Shown here: positions 26,002 to 35,646 of the stretch, in pieces
How the letters are laid out: the number at the start of each line of letters is the position of its first letter
How positions within the stretch are numbered: the first letter of the stretch is position 1
DNA from: RPRB01 sp035519675
GTDB lineage: Bacteria > Myxococcota > Myxococcia > Myxococcales > Myxococcaceae
DNA: 64,000 bases
Reading direction: 5' to 3'
Assembly (NCBI GenBank): GCA_035519675.1
Contig: DATIWB010000109.1
Span: forward strand, 175,336-239,335
Notes under the pieces: generated by a model
What the model was told of the DNA's origin: nothing
Database searches by the model: none
Seen by the model: only the letters and a program-made list of their open reading frames with translations
Position numbers and translations under genes: made by a program

Positions 26002-26417
26002 CAGCGCACGGCCTTGAGGTTGAAAGGGTACTCCACCGGGTGGTCCTTCCCGTCCGGCGGCCTGGGGAAGACCATGGTGGAGAGAACCGTCTCCACGCAC
26101 CGGTGGAGGGCCTCGTTCTTCAAGGTGGTGCCTTTCTTCACCACCTTGGCCTGTCTCACCGTCCCGTCGGTGGCGATGACGAAGTGGGTCTGCAGCTTCC
26201 CGTCGACCGGCTTGTCCGTGCCGGCCAGCGACTGCTCCCAGCAGCGTTCGATCTCCGGCTGCTTGCCCCGTACCACCTCGCGCAGGGTGTCCGGGGTGAA
26301 GGGCAGCTTCTCGGGGCCCGAGCCGCGGGCGGGGGTGGCGGGAACGACAGCGGCCGGACTCCCCGCGTCCGGAGCGGCGGGGGCGGCAACGAGCACGACC
26401 AGCAGCAGGACGAGCAT
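26001..26417 (-). CDS. AgmX/PglI C-terminal-domain (TonB-C-like) secreted protein
   Basis: 138 residues. A very short hydrophobic signal sequence (MLVLLLVVLVAAPAAP) is followed by a Pro/Ala linker and a domain with LREVVRGKQPEIERCWEQSL, HFVIATDGTVRQAKVV and HRCVETVLSTMVFPRP. The paired Cys and the DGxV...V strand pattern are those of the AgmX/PglI C-terminal domain, a TonB-C relative found in myxobacteria, where AgmX takes part in gliding. It has AAGGAG just before its ATG and sits with overlap between two acyl-CoA dehydrogenase genes, an odd context for an envelope protein. Confidence 0.75.
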   Translation of the reverse strand: MLVLLLVVLVAAPAAPDAGSPAAVVPATPARGSGPEKLPFTPDTLREVVRGKQPEIERCWEQSLAGTDKPVDGKLQTHFVIATDGTVRQAKVVKKGTTLKNEALHRCVETVLSTMVFPRPPDGKDHPVEYPFNLKAVR

Positions 26418-26419
26418 GG

Positions 26420-27562
<1,143 letters not shown>

Positions 27563-27574
27563 GGGCGGTGGTGC

Positions 27575-28357
27575 CTAGCGGCCGGTGAAGACCGGGGGCC
27601 TCTTCTCCAGGAAGGCCTTCATTCCCTCGCGCCGGTCGGCGGAGTCGAAGAGGTCGGAGAACACCTCGCGCTCGATGTGCAGCCCGTCGGCCAGCTCGAG
27701 GTCCGCGCCGCGGTCGATGGCCTCCTTGGCCCGGCGCACGGCGAGCGGTCCCTTCTTGCCGATTCGCTCCAGCGCGGCGCGCGCGTGGCCGAGCAGCATG
27801 GGCAGTGGAACGACCTCCATCACCAGGCCGATCTCCTTGGCCTTGCCGGCGTCGATCAGGTCCCCGCTGAAGATGAGCTCCTTGGCCCGGGCGGGTCCCA
27901 GCAGGCGGGTCAGCCGCTGCGTCCCCCCGAAGCCCGGGAGGACGCCCAGGCTCACCTCGGGCAGCCCGAACCGCGCGTTCTCCGAGGCGTAGATGAAGTC
28001 GCAGGCCAGCGCCAGCTCGCAGCCGCCGCCGAGCGCGAACCCGTTCACCGCGGCCACCACCGGCATGGGGAGCGCGGCGATGGCGTCCATCACCCGCTGC
28101 CCGAGCGCGCCGAAGTGGCGGGCGCGGTCGGAGTCCAGGCCGTTCATCTCCGCGATGTCCGCCCCGGCGACGAAGGCCTTCTCCCCGGCCCCGGTCACCA
28201 TGACCCCGCGGAGGTCGGTGCGCTGGGCAAGGTCGCCCGCGGCCCTCTCCAGCTCCTGGAGCGTGCGGGTGTCCAGGGCGTTCATCGACCTGGGGCGGTC
28301 CACCGTCACCGTCGCGAACGGCCCTTCCACCTCGACCCGGACGTTCACCTCGGCCAT
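27575..28357 (-). CDS. Enoyl-CoA hydratase (crotonase)
   Basis: 260 residues. It has GAGEKAFVAGADIAEM for the oxyanion hole and both hydratase Glu residues (FALGGGCELALACDF and GLPEVSLGVLPGFGGTQR). It should convert crotonyl-CoA-type substrates to 3-hydroxyacyl-CoA, the step between the acyl-CoA dehydrogenase encoded downstream and the 3-hydroxyacyl-CoA dehydrogenase encoded upstream. Spacing is 12 and 10 bases to those genes. It is of normal length and intact. Confidence 0.94.
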   Translation of the reverse strand: MAEVNVRVEVEGPFATVTVDRPRSMNALDTRTLQELERAAGDLAQRTDLRGVMVTGAGEKAFVAGADIAEMNGLDSDRARHFGALGQRVMDAIAALPMPVVAAVNGFALGGGCELALACDFIYASENARFGLPEVSLGVLPGFGGTQRLTRLLGPARAKELIFSGDLIDAGKAKEIGLVMEVVPLPMLLGHARAALERIGKKGPLAVRRAKEAIDRGADLELADGLHIEREVFSDLFDSADRREGMKAFLEKRPPVFTGR

Positions 28358-28367
28358 CGTCCCCTCC

Positions 28368-29222
28368 TCACTTCTCGTAGACGTGGAACCCGCGCCCGGT
28401 CTTCTTGCCCAGCCAGCCGGCGTCCACGTACTGCCGGAGAAGCGGGCACGGCCGGTACTTCGGATCTCCCAGGCCCCGGTGCATCACCTCGGCGATGAAC
28501 AGCACGGTGTCCAGTCCGATGAAGTCCGCCAGCTGCAAGGGCCCCATGGGCTGGTTGGTCCCGAGCTTCATCGCGGTGTCGATGTCCTCCGCCGTTCCCA
28601 GCCCCTCCATCAGGGCGTACGCCGCCTCGTTGAGCATCGGGATCAGGATCCGGTTGACGATGAAGCCCGGGTAGTCGCGCGAGCTGACCACCGTCTTCCC
28701 CATCGCCTGGGCCAGCAGCCGGGTGAACTCGAACGTCGCGTCGGAAGTGGCCGCGCCGCGAATGAGCTCCACCAGCTGCATCACCGGCACCGGATTCATG
28801 AAGTGCATCCCGATGACTGCCTCCGGACGCCGGGTCGCGGCGGCGATGCGGGTGATGGGGATGGACGAGGTGTTGGTGGCCAGCACACCGCCCGGACGCA
28901 CGACGGCATCGAGGTCCTGGAAGATGCGCTTCTTCAGCTCCTCGTTCTCGGTGGCCGCCTCGATGGCCACGTCGACCTGGCGAGCCTCGCGGGCGCTGGT
29001 GGCGAGCACCAGCCGGTCCATCGCCGCCTTCTCCGCGTGCACATCGAGCTTGCCCTTCTCCCGCAGCTTCCCCAGGCCGCCGCGGATGCGCCCGGCGCCC
29101 TTCTCCACCGCCTCCTTCGCCACGTCGACCAGGGTCACGCGGAGCCCCGCGGTCAGGGCAATCTGGGCGATGCCCGCTCCCATCTGTCCTGCGCCCACCA
29201 CCAGCACATGCTCGTTGGCCAT
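28368..29222 (-). CDS. 3-hydroxybutyryl-CoA dehydrogenase
   Basis: 284 residues. The NAD-binding motif is VVGAGQMGAGIAQ. The catalytic His lies in IGMHFMNPVPVMQLVE, and the C-terminal domain has PGFIVNRILIPMLNEA and the closing KKTGRGFHVYEK. These define the short monofunctional 3-hydroxyacyl-CoA dehydrogenase (Hbd) type, which interconverts 3-hydroxybutyryl-CoA and acetoacetyl-CoA. The same pathway can run in the direction of polyhydroxybutyrate precursors, which is of interest because a phasin-like gene lies two genes upstream. Confidence 0.95.
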   Translation of the reverse strand: MANEHVLVVGAGQMGAGIAQIALTAGLRVTLVDVAKEAVEKGAGRIRGGLGKLREKGKLDVHAEKAAMDRLVLATSAREARQVDVAIEAATENEELKKRIFQDLDAVVRPGGVLATNTSSIPITRIAAATRRPEAVIGMHFMNPVPVMQLVELIRGAATSDATFEFTRLLAQAMGKTVVSSRDYPGFIVNRILIPMLNEAAYALMEGLGTAEDIDTAMKLGTNQPMGPLQLADFIGLDTVLFIAEVMHRGLGDPKYRPCPLLRQYVDAGWLGKKTGRGFHVYEK

Positions 29223-29242
29223 GGTTGCCTCGGCCCGGCTCT

Positions 29243-29659
29243 CTACTGTCGGCCTCCGGGCGGGTCAACGTCCGGGGGGAGGAGTGGCGCATGCAGCACC
29301 TCGTCGCCTCCGACCTCGATCTGCTGGCTGCCCCGACGCTCGGTCCCGTCGCGCAGCCGGACGAAGCTCAGCACCCGGAGCGGCCCAGCCCGGAGCGTGA
29401 GCGGCTGGCTCAGCGTACCCTGGGAGGCGTCGGGCCATTCCGCCCGGGCGAGCAGCGTGTCCCCCCGCCAGAGCTGCACCTCCGCCGACGCCACCGACTG
29501 ACCGAACGGTCGGTCCCAGACGAAGGTGTGCGGCTGGGGCAGCAGCGGACTCCGCCAGAGCACGAGGCCCACCGCGACCAGCGCCAGCGGCACGAGGCGG
29601 CGGAGGAGCGGCGACCGGTCGGGACTGCGCGGCGCCGCTCCCGGAGCGCTGGAGGACAT
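29243..29659 (-). CDS. Membrane-anchored protein of unknown function
   Basis: 138 residues. A Ser/Pro/Arg-rich start is followed by one transmembrane helix (LVPLALVAVGLVLW) and a periplasmic domain predicted to be all beta (SAEVQLWRGDTLLARAEW, LRVLSFVRLRDGTERRG). I recognise no family; it looks like a small single-pass protein facing the periplasm. The ATG overlaps the upstream gene's stop (TGATG at 29657-29661) and the next gene follows after 20 bases, so it belongs to the mrp-to-acyl-CoA operon. Confidence 0.6.
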   Translation of the reverse strand: MSSSAPGAAPRSPDRSPLLRRLVPLALVAVGLVLWRSPLLPQPHTFVWDRPFGQSVASAEVQLWRGDTLLARAEWPDASQGTLSQPLTLRAGPLRVLSFVRLRDGTERRGSQQIEVGGDEVLHAPLLPPDVDPPGGRQ

Positions 29660-30099
29660 CAGCCCGGCTTCTTGCGGGAGCCCCGGGTGCGCACGCTCGT
29701 CACCTCGACCTGGGGCCTCGGCGGGTCACCCGGCTTGCGGTCGGTGTCGGGGACCAGCCGCACCTGCGCGGTCACCTCCACCCGCATGCCGGAGAGCAGC
29801 TGCAGGAAGTCGGCGCGCAGCTTGTCCGAGCGGAGGAACCGGCGGACCTCGTCGGAGAGGACGCGTCCCACCTCGTCCTTGGTGCGCTCGGCCTGGGAGA
29901 GGATGAAGCCCAGCGCTTCCTTGGGGAGCTTCAGCTGACCGGCGAGCGAGCGGATCCCCTCCTCGGTCATGAAGAGCGCGCCCAGCCCGGCGAAGGCCGC
30001 CTTGCGCATCAGCTCGACGATGGGCCCACGCGTCCCGTCGCCGGGGGCGTCCGGCGCGTCCACGCCGAGCTCGTCGTCGTCCCTGGGAGCGTCCACCAC
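29659..30099 (-). CDS. Phasin-like helical protein (tentative)
   Basis: 146 residues. An acidic start is followed by a long amphipathic helical stretch (MRKAAFAGLGALFMTEEGI, LKLPKEALGFILSQAERTK), resembling polyhydroxyalkanoate granule-associated (phasin-like) helical proteins. The last third is basic and beta-rich (TAQVRLVPDTDRKPG ... RTRGSRKKPG). The resemblance is in pattern only. It is 10 bases from mrp and overlaps the following gene by one base. Proximity to 3-hydroxybutyryl-CoA dehydrogenase would fit a polyhydroxyalkanoate role, but no synthase is visible. Confidence 0.5.
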   Translation of the reverse strand: MVDAPRDDDELGVDAPDAPGDGTRGPIVELMRKAAFAGLGALFMTEEGIRSLAGQLKLPKEALGFILSQAERTKDEVGRVLSDEVRRFLRSDKLRADFLQLLSGMRVEVTAQVRLVPDTDRKPGDPPRPQVEVTSVRTRGSRKKPG

Positions 30100-30109
30100 G
30101 CCCGGGAGC

Positions 30110-31186
30110 CTAGCTTGCCGCGGGGACAGCCGCTGCCGGCGCCCGTGCCCCGTTGGCCACCGACACCCGTCCGGCCACCGCCCGGGCCACCGCCATGAAG
30201 GCCTGGGCCTCAGCCGACTCGGGGTGCGCCGCGACCACCGGCCGCCCCTCGTCCCCTCCCACCCGGATCTCGAGCTCGAGCGGAATCTCTCCGAGGAACG
30301 GCACCCCGAAGAGCTCCGCGGCGCGCCGCCCGCCCCCGTGGTGAAAGATGGGGGTGGCGGTGTGGCAGTGCGGGCAGACGAACTGGCTCATGTTCTCCAC
30401 GATGCCCAGGACCGGGATGTGGACCTTGTCGAACATCTGCTTGGCCCGCACCACGTCGGCCAGCGCCACGTCCTGGGGGGTGGTGACCAGCACCGCGCCC
30501 GAGGCCCGGATGCTCTGTGACACGGTGAGCGCCACGTCGCCGGTCCCGGGCGGCAGGTCCATCACCAGGTAGTCCAGCGCGCCCCAGTTCACGTCGCGCA
30601 TCAGCTGCTGCAGCGCGCCGTGGAGCATCGGCCCACGCCAGATGAGCGCCTGGTCCGGCTCGACCAGGAACCCCAGCGACATCACCTTCATCCCCAGCGC
30701 CTCGAGGGGCTCGAGCCGCTTGCCGTCGGGGCTCACCGGCCGCTGGTCCGACAGGCCGGTCATCATCGGGATGGAGGGGCCGTAGAAGTCGGCATCGAGG
30801 AGGCCCACGCTCGCCCCGTGCTTGGCGAGGGCCACGGCCAGGTTCACCGCCACGGTACTCTTCCCCACCCCGCCCTTCCCGGCGCCGACCAGGATGATGT
30901 TCTTCACCCCCGGGAGCATCCCCGTGCCCTGCGGCTGGCCGCGCACCTGGGCGCCCCAGGTCAGGTCGAGCCCGGTGACGCCGGGCACCGTCCTGAGGGC
31001 GGCCTCGGCGTCGGCCTGGATCTTCCCCTTCAGCGGGCACGCTGGGGTGGTGAGCTCGATGGTGGCCGAGACCCGGCCTCCGTCGACACGGACCGACTTC
31101 ACCATCCCGGCCTGCACCAGGCTCACGTTCAGCTCGGGGTCCATCACCGTGCTCAGCGCTGCGAGCACGTCCTTCTCGGTGGGCAT
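30110..31186 (-). CDS. mrp: Mrp/ApbC-type P-loop ATPase, Fe-S cluster carrier
   Basis: 358 residues. An N-terminal MIP18/DUF59 domain (VMDPELNVSLVQAGMV, TTPACPLKG) precedes the deviant Walker A GAGKGGVGKSTVAVNLA, then LDADFYGPSIPMM, DYLVMDLPPGTGDV and the Cys pair FVCPHCH that holds a bridging 4Fe-4S cluster. Mrp/ApbC proteins load Fe-S clusters onto target enzymes. The ATG at 31186 matches the family N-terminus (MPTEKDVLAALSTV). The C-terminal tail is Ala-rich. It may be the first gene of the unit continuing to 24856, with 76 bases upstream. Confidence 0.94.
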   Translation of the reverse strand: MPTEKDVLAALSTVMDPELNVSLVQAGMVKSVRVDGGRVSATIELTTPACPLKGKIQADAEAALRTVPGVTGLDLTWGAQVRGQPQGTGMLPGVKNIILVGAGKGGVGKSTVAVNLAVALAKHGASVGLLDADFYGPSIPMMTGLSDQRPVSPDGKRLEPLEALGMKVMSLGFLVEPDQALIWRGPMLHGALQQLMRDVNWGALDYLVMDLPPGTGDVALTVSQSIRASGAVLVTTPQDVALADVVRAKQMFDKVHIPVLGIVENMSQFVCPHCHTATPIFHHGGGRRAAELFGVPFLGEIPLELEIRVGGDEGRPVVAAHPESAEAQAFMAVARAVAGRVSVANGARAPAAAVPAAS

Positions 31187-31262
31187 CGTCGTTCCCAAAG
31201 TCGTCCGCAGTCCTCTCGTGGGGCGGGCACCCTCGCGCGGGGGCGAGCGGGCTGTCAAACCT

Positions 31263-31823
31263 CTACTCGAGCGCGGCCACCCGCGGCTGCCCGTCCTCGA
31301 GCACCACCCGGACCGCTCCTCCGCTCGGTAACGGCCAGCGGGTCTCCGTGCCTGCGGTCTGGCCCGGGTGCTCCACCGCCGCCAGCGCCCGGGACAGCCG
31401 CTGCTCGGTCCCGGGCGCCGCCTGGTAGTCGCGGGCCAGGCGCTCGGGGGTGTAGCGGGCGCGCTCGGGGGCGGCGAGCCATCGCCAGGCATCGGCGAAG
31501 TCTCCGGCCCGGGCCGCCCGGACGAGGGCCTGCACTGCCTCGGCCGGCTGCCCGGAGGGAGGGGGCACGTCCAGCAGCTCCGGGGCGGCGTCGGCCAGGG
31601 CGGCGCGCACCCGGGCCACGTGGGCGGCCCGCGATGCGGGGTCAGCGAGCCGGGCCTGGAACGCGGCGCGGTCGGTGCCCTCCCGGAAGCGGGTGGAGGT
31701 CAGCGACCAGGCAGTGTCGAGGTCGTTGCGCTCGAGCGCGGCGAGGTAGGCCTCCGCCGCCGTTCCGCGCGGGGCGGTGGCGCAGCCGGCACACAGCAGG
31801 AGGATGACCGCGAGGGCGCGCAC
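31263..31823 (-). CDS. Putative lipoprotein of unknown function
   Basis: 186 residues from the GTG at 31823. The lipoprotein signal is VRALAVILLLCAGCATA (Cys about 14). The mature part is Ala-rich and helical, with AYLAALERNDLDTAWSLT near the front, a pattern like NTF2/DUF4878-type lipoproteins in which a helix precedes a cone-shaped domain, and GGAVRVVLEDGQPRVAALE at the end. No catalytic motif is seen. It begins 13 bases after sppA and is probably co-transcribed with it. Function unknown. Confidence 0.65.
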   Translation of the reverse strand: MRALAVILLLCAGCATAPRGTAAEAYLAALERNDLDTAWSLTSTRFREGTDRAAFQARLADPASRAAHVARVRAALADAAPELLDVPPPSGQPAEAVQALVRAARAGDFADAWRWLAAPERARYTPERLARDYQAAPGTEQRLSRALAAVEHPGQTAGTETRWPLPSGGAVRVVLEDGQPRVAALE

Positions 31824-31836
31824 GCCGGGCCCCAGC

Positions 31837-33561
31837 CTAGCCTCCGTCCATGCCGAAGTCCTCGCTCCCCCTGAGCCCCGGGGCGGTCCAGGCCGGCCAC
31901 CACAGGGCGTACACCGCCGGGGCGAGCGCGTTGCGGAGCAGCGAGAGCAGCGGGAGCCGCCGCCGCGGGAGCCCGAACGGGTGGAGCTCGAACCGGCGCG
32001 GCGCGCGCCCGGCAAGCGCCAAGGCCCGGGCACAGGCGTCCTCGAACGAGCCGAGCGTGTCCACCAGCCCGGCCTCCCGGGCGCGGGCCGCGGTGTAGAC
32101 CCGGCCCTCGCCTCGCGCGCGCACCGCGTCCGCCCCGAGCCGGCGGTGCTCGGCGACCAGCTCCACGAACCGGCCGTAGATCTCCTCCACCTCGGCCTCG
32201 AGCGCCTCGCGCTCCTGGGCGGACATCGGGCGGGCCGAGGTGAGCAGGCCCGCGTGCTCTCCGCGCGTCAGCACCTCGCGGTGCACGCCGAGGCGGCTGA
32301 GGAGCTGCGACAGGTCGAACTTCCCGGCAAAGACGCCGATGCTGCCGAGGATGCTGCCCGGGCTGGCCCAGATCTCCTTGGCTCCGAGCGCGACCATGTA
32401 GCCCCCCGAGGCAGCCACCCGGTCCACGTAGGCAATCACCGGCTTTCGAGCGGCGAGGCGCCGCACCTCGGCGAGGACCAGCTCGGAGGCGAGCGCGCTC
32501 CCGCCGGGGCTGTTGACGTAGAGCACCGCTGCCGGGCTGGTGCGGTCCCGGGCCGCGGCCCGGAGCCCGGCGACCAGCGTCTCGGAGCCGGCGATGGACG
32601 GGCCCAGCGGCGGCGCCCCGGAGGCCGAGTGGGCGATCATCCCCGAGACCGGGACGACCGCCAGCCGGGTGGGGCGCCGCCAGGCCATCCAGCGGACGCG
32701 CGGCACCCGACGCGAGCGCTCCCAGTCCCGGAGGGTGCCGATTCCCGCCGTGCCGGCCAGCGCTCGGTCCTCGTCCGGCTCGAGGCCCAGCGCCGTGGGC
32801 AGCTCGAGGTCGTCGGCAATGAGGTCCACCAGCCCAAGCGCCTGCGCGCGGGTGGCGCTGTAGGGTCCCTGGTCGACCCGGGCCCGGGCCTCGTCGACAG
32901 AGAGCCGCCGCCCCCGTGCCACCGCGTCCACCAGCTCGTCGTGCCGCTCGTCGAGGAACTGCTCCAGCGCGGCCCGCTGGTTGGGCGAGACCTCCGCCCG
33001 GGTGAAGAGCTCGGGAGCGGTCTTGTGCTCGCCGCGGCGGACGAACTCCGGCCGGATCCCGAGCTGCTCGAAGGCCCGGCCGGCTGCGGTCGCCTCGGCC
33101 AGGAAGCCGGCCAGCTCCAGCCGCCCGGCGCGAGGAAGCGCGATGCGGTCCGCGGCGCAGAGCAGCGCGAGCTCCGCGTTCCCCGCGCTCACCGCGGTGC
33201 CGACCACCTCCTTGCCACGGGCGCGGAAGGCAGCGAGCCGCTCGGCGATCCAGGCTCGCTTCCCGGCCGGCATCTGCAGCGATTCGACCTGGAGGACCAC
33301 CCCCTTCACCGCCGGGTCGGCGCCGAGCGCCTCGAGCGCCTCGTCGAGCAGATGCAGCGAGGTGACCTGCCCCGGTGCGTGCCGCTCGCGCCGCAACGGC
33401 CAGCGCCGCTGGAGCGGCTGGCGGTACGGCGGATCGCCCTTCAGCAGGAAGCGGACGTAGACCGGCGCCCGCCGCCGGCCAAAGAGGTGGAACGGCGCCC
33501 TGACCGCCAGGGTGAGGAGCAGGATGAGGTTGACCAGCGCGGCGATGAGGGGACGGAGCAC
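31837..33561 (-). CDS. sppA: Signal peptide peptidase SppA
   Basis: 574 residues, the long (67K, two-domain) SppA form. There is an N-terminal transmembrane segment (about 5-25). The catalytic Lys is Lys180 in RRGEHKTAPELF and the Ser is Ser385 in DRVAASGGYMVAL, the same arrangement as the Lys209/Ser409 dyad in E. coli. Supporting motifs are YVNSPGGSALASE and GSILGSIGVF. It degrades cleaved signal peptides in the inner membrane. The C-terminal 40 residues include a second hydrophobic stretch (LLSLLRNALAPAVYALWW), unusual for the family and possibly a second membrane contact. Confidence 0.93.
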   Translation of the reverse strand: MLRPLIAALVNLILLLTLAVRAPFHLFGRRRAPVYVRFLLKGDPPYRQPLQRRWPLRRERHAPGQVTSLHLLDEALEALGADPAVKGVVLQVESLQMPAGKRAWIAERLAAFRARGKEVVGTAVSAGNAELALLCAADRIALPRAGRLELAGFLAEATAAGRAFEQLGIRPEFVRRGEHKTAPELFTRAEVSPNQRAALEQFLDERHDELVDAVARGRRLSVDEARARVDQGPYSATRAQALGLVDLIADDLELPTALGLEPDEDRALAGTAGIGTLRDWERSRRVPRVRWMAWRRPTRLAVVPVSGMIAHSASGAPPLGPSIAGSETLVAGLRAAARDRTSPAAVLYVNSPGGSALASELVLAEVRRLAARKPVIAYVDRVAASGGYMVALGAKEIWASPGSILGSIGVFAGKFDLSQLLSRLGVHREVLTRGEHAGLLTSARPMSAQEREALEAEVEEIYGRFVELVAEHRRLGADAVRARGEGRVYTAARAREAGLVDTLGSFEDACARALALAGRAPRRFELHPFGLPRRRLPLLSLLRNALAPAVYALWWPAWTAPGLRGSEDFGMDGG

Positions 33562-33602
33562 GAGGGCCCTTCTCTAGCGCTGAGCGCGGCCTCTGGCGGG
33601 GA

Positions 33603-34661
33603 TCAGCTCGGTCCGCGCGGAACGACGGCCACTTCGCCTTCCTCCTTCAGCTCGACCCGGACCGGGAGGAACTCCTCGAGCAGCGCGGCCGTGACCCGGA
33701 GGTGCGGAGTGATGCGGGCGGCGGTGAAGCGGGTGGTTCCGGGGGAGGACGGGCCGAGCAGCCCCGCGGCCAGCAGCCCCGCCGGAAGGAGGATCTGGTC
33801 CGCGAGGTGCTCGTCGAGCGCGCCCGGTGACTGCATGAAGTCGGCGAGCGCGTGGGCCGCCTTCGACCCCACCTCCTCCGGTGCGGCATTCTTGGCGCCG
33901 ACGGCGGCGAAGGCAGCGAAGGTGTTCTCGAACTGGGCCCGGATGAAGACCAGGGTGCCGGGCGTCTTCCCCACCGGCAACGGCAGGTTCTCCGCGTGGC
34001 AGTAGATGCCCCGCTCGCGGAGCGCGTTCTCCGCCGCCCGGGCCTGGCGCGCGGCAACGTCGAAGGGCACGCCGCCGACCAGGCTCCGTACCTCCACGTC
34101 CTGGAGCGTGCCCCGGGCCGGAACCTCCACCCGGAGCGGAGGCTCGCCGGGTCCCTGCACCTGACCCCGGAACTCCCCCACCCCCTCCGGCCAGAACCCC
34201 GCCCGCTGGAGCGAGAGTGTCGCCCGCAGGCCGTACGCCTCGAGCAGCGGCAGCCAGACCCAGGCCAGGTGGTGGTAGGTGGGCCCCTTCGGGGCATGGG
34301 TGAGCCCCAGCAGACGGAGCTCTCCTCCTCCGGCGAGCGCCAGGGGGTAGAACAGGCACTGGAACACCAGGCACGCCGGGGCGGATGCCCCGAGCTCGAG
34401 CACGTGGCTCCCGGAGGACACCGGGCCCGGCTGGAAGGCGAAGGCCAGCGCCCCTGCGTGCGCGCCCTCCACCCGTCCGCCGAGCGCCTCGGCGGCGCGC
34501 AGCAGCGCCAGATGCCTCGGCCGGAGCCCCGGGGCAATGCGCGCGGCGCAGAACGATTCCACGCGGAATGGCCGCTGCGTGACCAGCGACAGGGTCAACG
34601 CGGTCCGTAGCGACTGACCGCCCGAGGAGCCGTCGACGGTGATGGGAGCGTTCGCGGACAC
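33603..34661 (-). CDS. rtcA: RNA 3'-terminal phosphate cyclase, divergent
   Basis: 352 residues, homologous to RtcA along its length. Landmarks are DGSSGGQSLRTALTLSL (N-terminal), IAPGLRPRHLALLRAAE, RAQFENTFAAF, HLADQILLPAGLL and TPHLRVTAALLEEFLPV with His320 at the adenylated-histidine position. RtcA converts RNA 3'-phosphates to 2',3'-cyclic phosphates using ATP. The N-terminal glycine loop is short: the family has DGxxGEGGGQ with a conserved Glu, whereas here DGSSGGQ lacks that Glu and about three residues. Activity may therefore be altered. No rtcB or rtcR is adjacent. Confidence 0.85.
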   Translation of the reverse strand: MSANAPITVDGSSGGQSLRTALTLSLVTQRPFRVESFCAARIAPGLRPRHLALLRAAEALGGRVEGAHAGALAFAFQPGPVSSGSHVLELGASAPACLVFQCLFYPLALAGGGELRLLGLTHAPKGPTYHHLAWVWLPLLEAYGLRATLSLQRAGFWPEGVGEFRGQVQGPGEPPLRVEVPARGTLQDVEVRSLVGGVPFDVAARQARAAENALRERGIYCHAENLPLPVGKTPGTLVFIRAQFENTFAAFAAVGAKNAAPEEVGSKAAHALADFMQSPGALDEHLADQILLPAGLLAAGLLGPSSPGTTRFTAARITPHLRVTAALLEEFLPVRVELKEEGEVAVVPRGPS

Positions 34662-34693
34662 GAAACGGAACGGTCGAGACTACCAGAGGACCC

Positions 34694-35626
34694 TCACTTC
34701 TTCTTCGAGTCGACCGGGACCTCGGTGGGTGCGGTGGCGTCCGGAGGAGGTGCCGACTGCCGGGGCGGCTTCTTCTTGGAGGAGCCCACGTCCACCGGCA
34801 CGTCGGTGGGGGCAGTCGCGTCCGGGGGAGGCGCCGCCTTCGACTTGTCGATCTCCTTCTCCAGCGGGGTGCGCTCGTCGGTGGGTGCCCGCAGCTCCCC
34901 GGTGCCGGGCGGGGTGGGTGCGCCGCCGGCACGGTTGGTGGGGCTCAGCTGCCGCGCCAGCTGCACCGAGACCGAGTCGAGGACCGCGACCATCTGCTCG
35001 TGGAAGGGGCGGGGGTTGGCGGCGAGGGTCGACGGGTCGAGCGGCGCCAGCCCGACCTGGGTGGAGGTCCCGGAGAACCCGGTCCGCCACATCTCTCCGC
35101 CATCCCCCAGGCGGAACATGCGGCCGGTCCCGCGCACCCAGGTCTGGGGCACGCCCTTCTCGGTGCGCATCCCGTACTCCTCGATGACGAACTCCACCAC
35201 CGAGTCCGCGCCGAGCGGGCGAAGCCGCCCGTAGTCCGGCGGGCTGCCCGGGACCTCCTGCACCAGGAACGTCTCCAGCGCGCTGGCCACCTGCGAGGGC
35301 GGGACCGCCTGCGACCAGGGCTTCTCGGTCTGGATGGCGGCGTGGACATGGGAGCGGAGCCGCTCCGCCGCCTCGAAGCGGGAGAGCGCCGGCCGGAGGC
35401 TCTCCTCGAGCTTGCGATCGGCGTCCTCGGGGGAGGTGCCGGCGAGCTTCGCGGCCTGGGCCGAGTCGGAGCGGTAGACCACGACCCGGGGCCCGGCCTC
35501 GTCGGCCACCCGGGAGACGAAGGCGGGGTGCTGGACGCGGTCGAGGTCACTTCCCTCGAGCGTGGTGTGCGCGCAACCGGCGATGCCGAGGGTCAAGATG
35601 GAGGCAGCAGCGAGGCGGAGGGTCAC
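34694..35626 (-). CDS. Putative lipoprotein with C-terminal Pro/Asp-rich repeat
   Basis: 310 residues. The lipoprotein signal ends ILTLGIAGCAHT (Cys about 18). The central domain (about 30-235) has no match I recognise but contains a conserved-looking core (GADSVVEFVIEEYGM, WVRGTGRMFRLGDG). The C-terminal 60 residues are low complexity, with APPPDATAPTDVPVD and APPPDATAPTEVPVD as two near-identical copies separated by a Lys-rich spacer, ending SKKK. This tail could reach through or bind peptidoglycan; that is a guess. The start is a GTG. Function unknown. Confidence 0.68.
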   Translation of the reverse strand: MTLRLAAASILTLGIAGCAHTTLEGSDLDRVQHPAFVSRVADEAGPRVVVYRSDSAQAAKLAGTSPEDADRKLEESLRPALSRFEAAERLRSHVHAAIQTEKPWSQAVPPSQVASALETFLVQEVPGSPPDYGRLRPLGADSVVEFVIEEYGMRTEKGVPQTWVRGTGRMFRLGDGGEMWRTGFSGTSTQVGLAPLDPSTLAANPRPFHEQMVAVLDSVSVQLARQLSPTNRAGGAPTPPGTGELRAPTDERTPLEKEIDKSKAAPPPDATAPTDVPVDVGSSKKKPPRQSAPPPDATAPTEVPVDSKKK

Positions 35627-35646
35627 GGGCGTGTTGTCTCCCAGGG

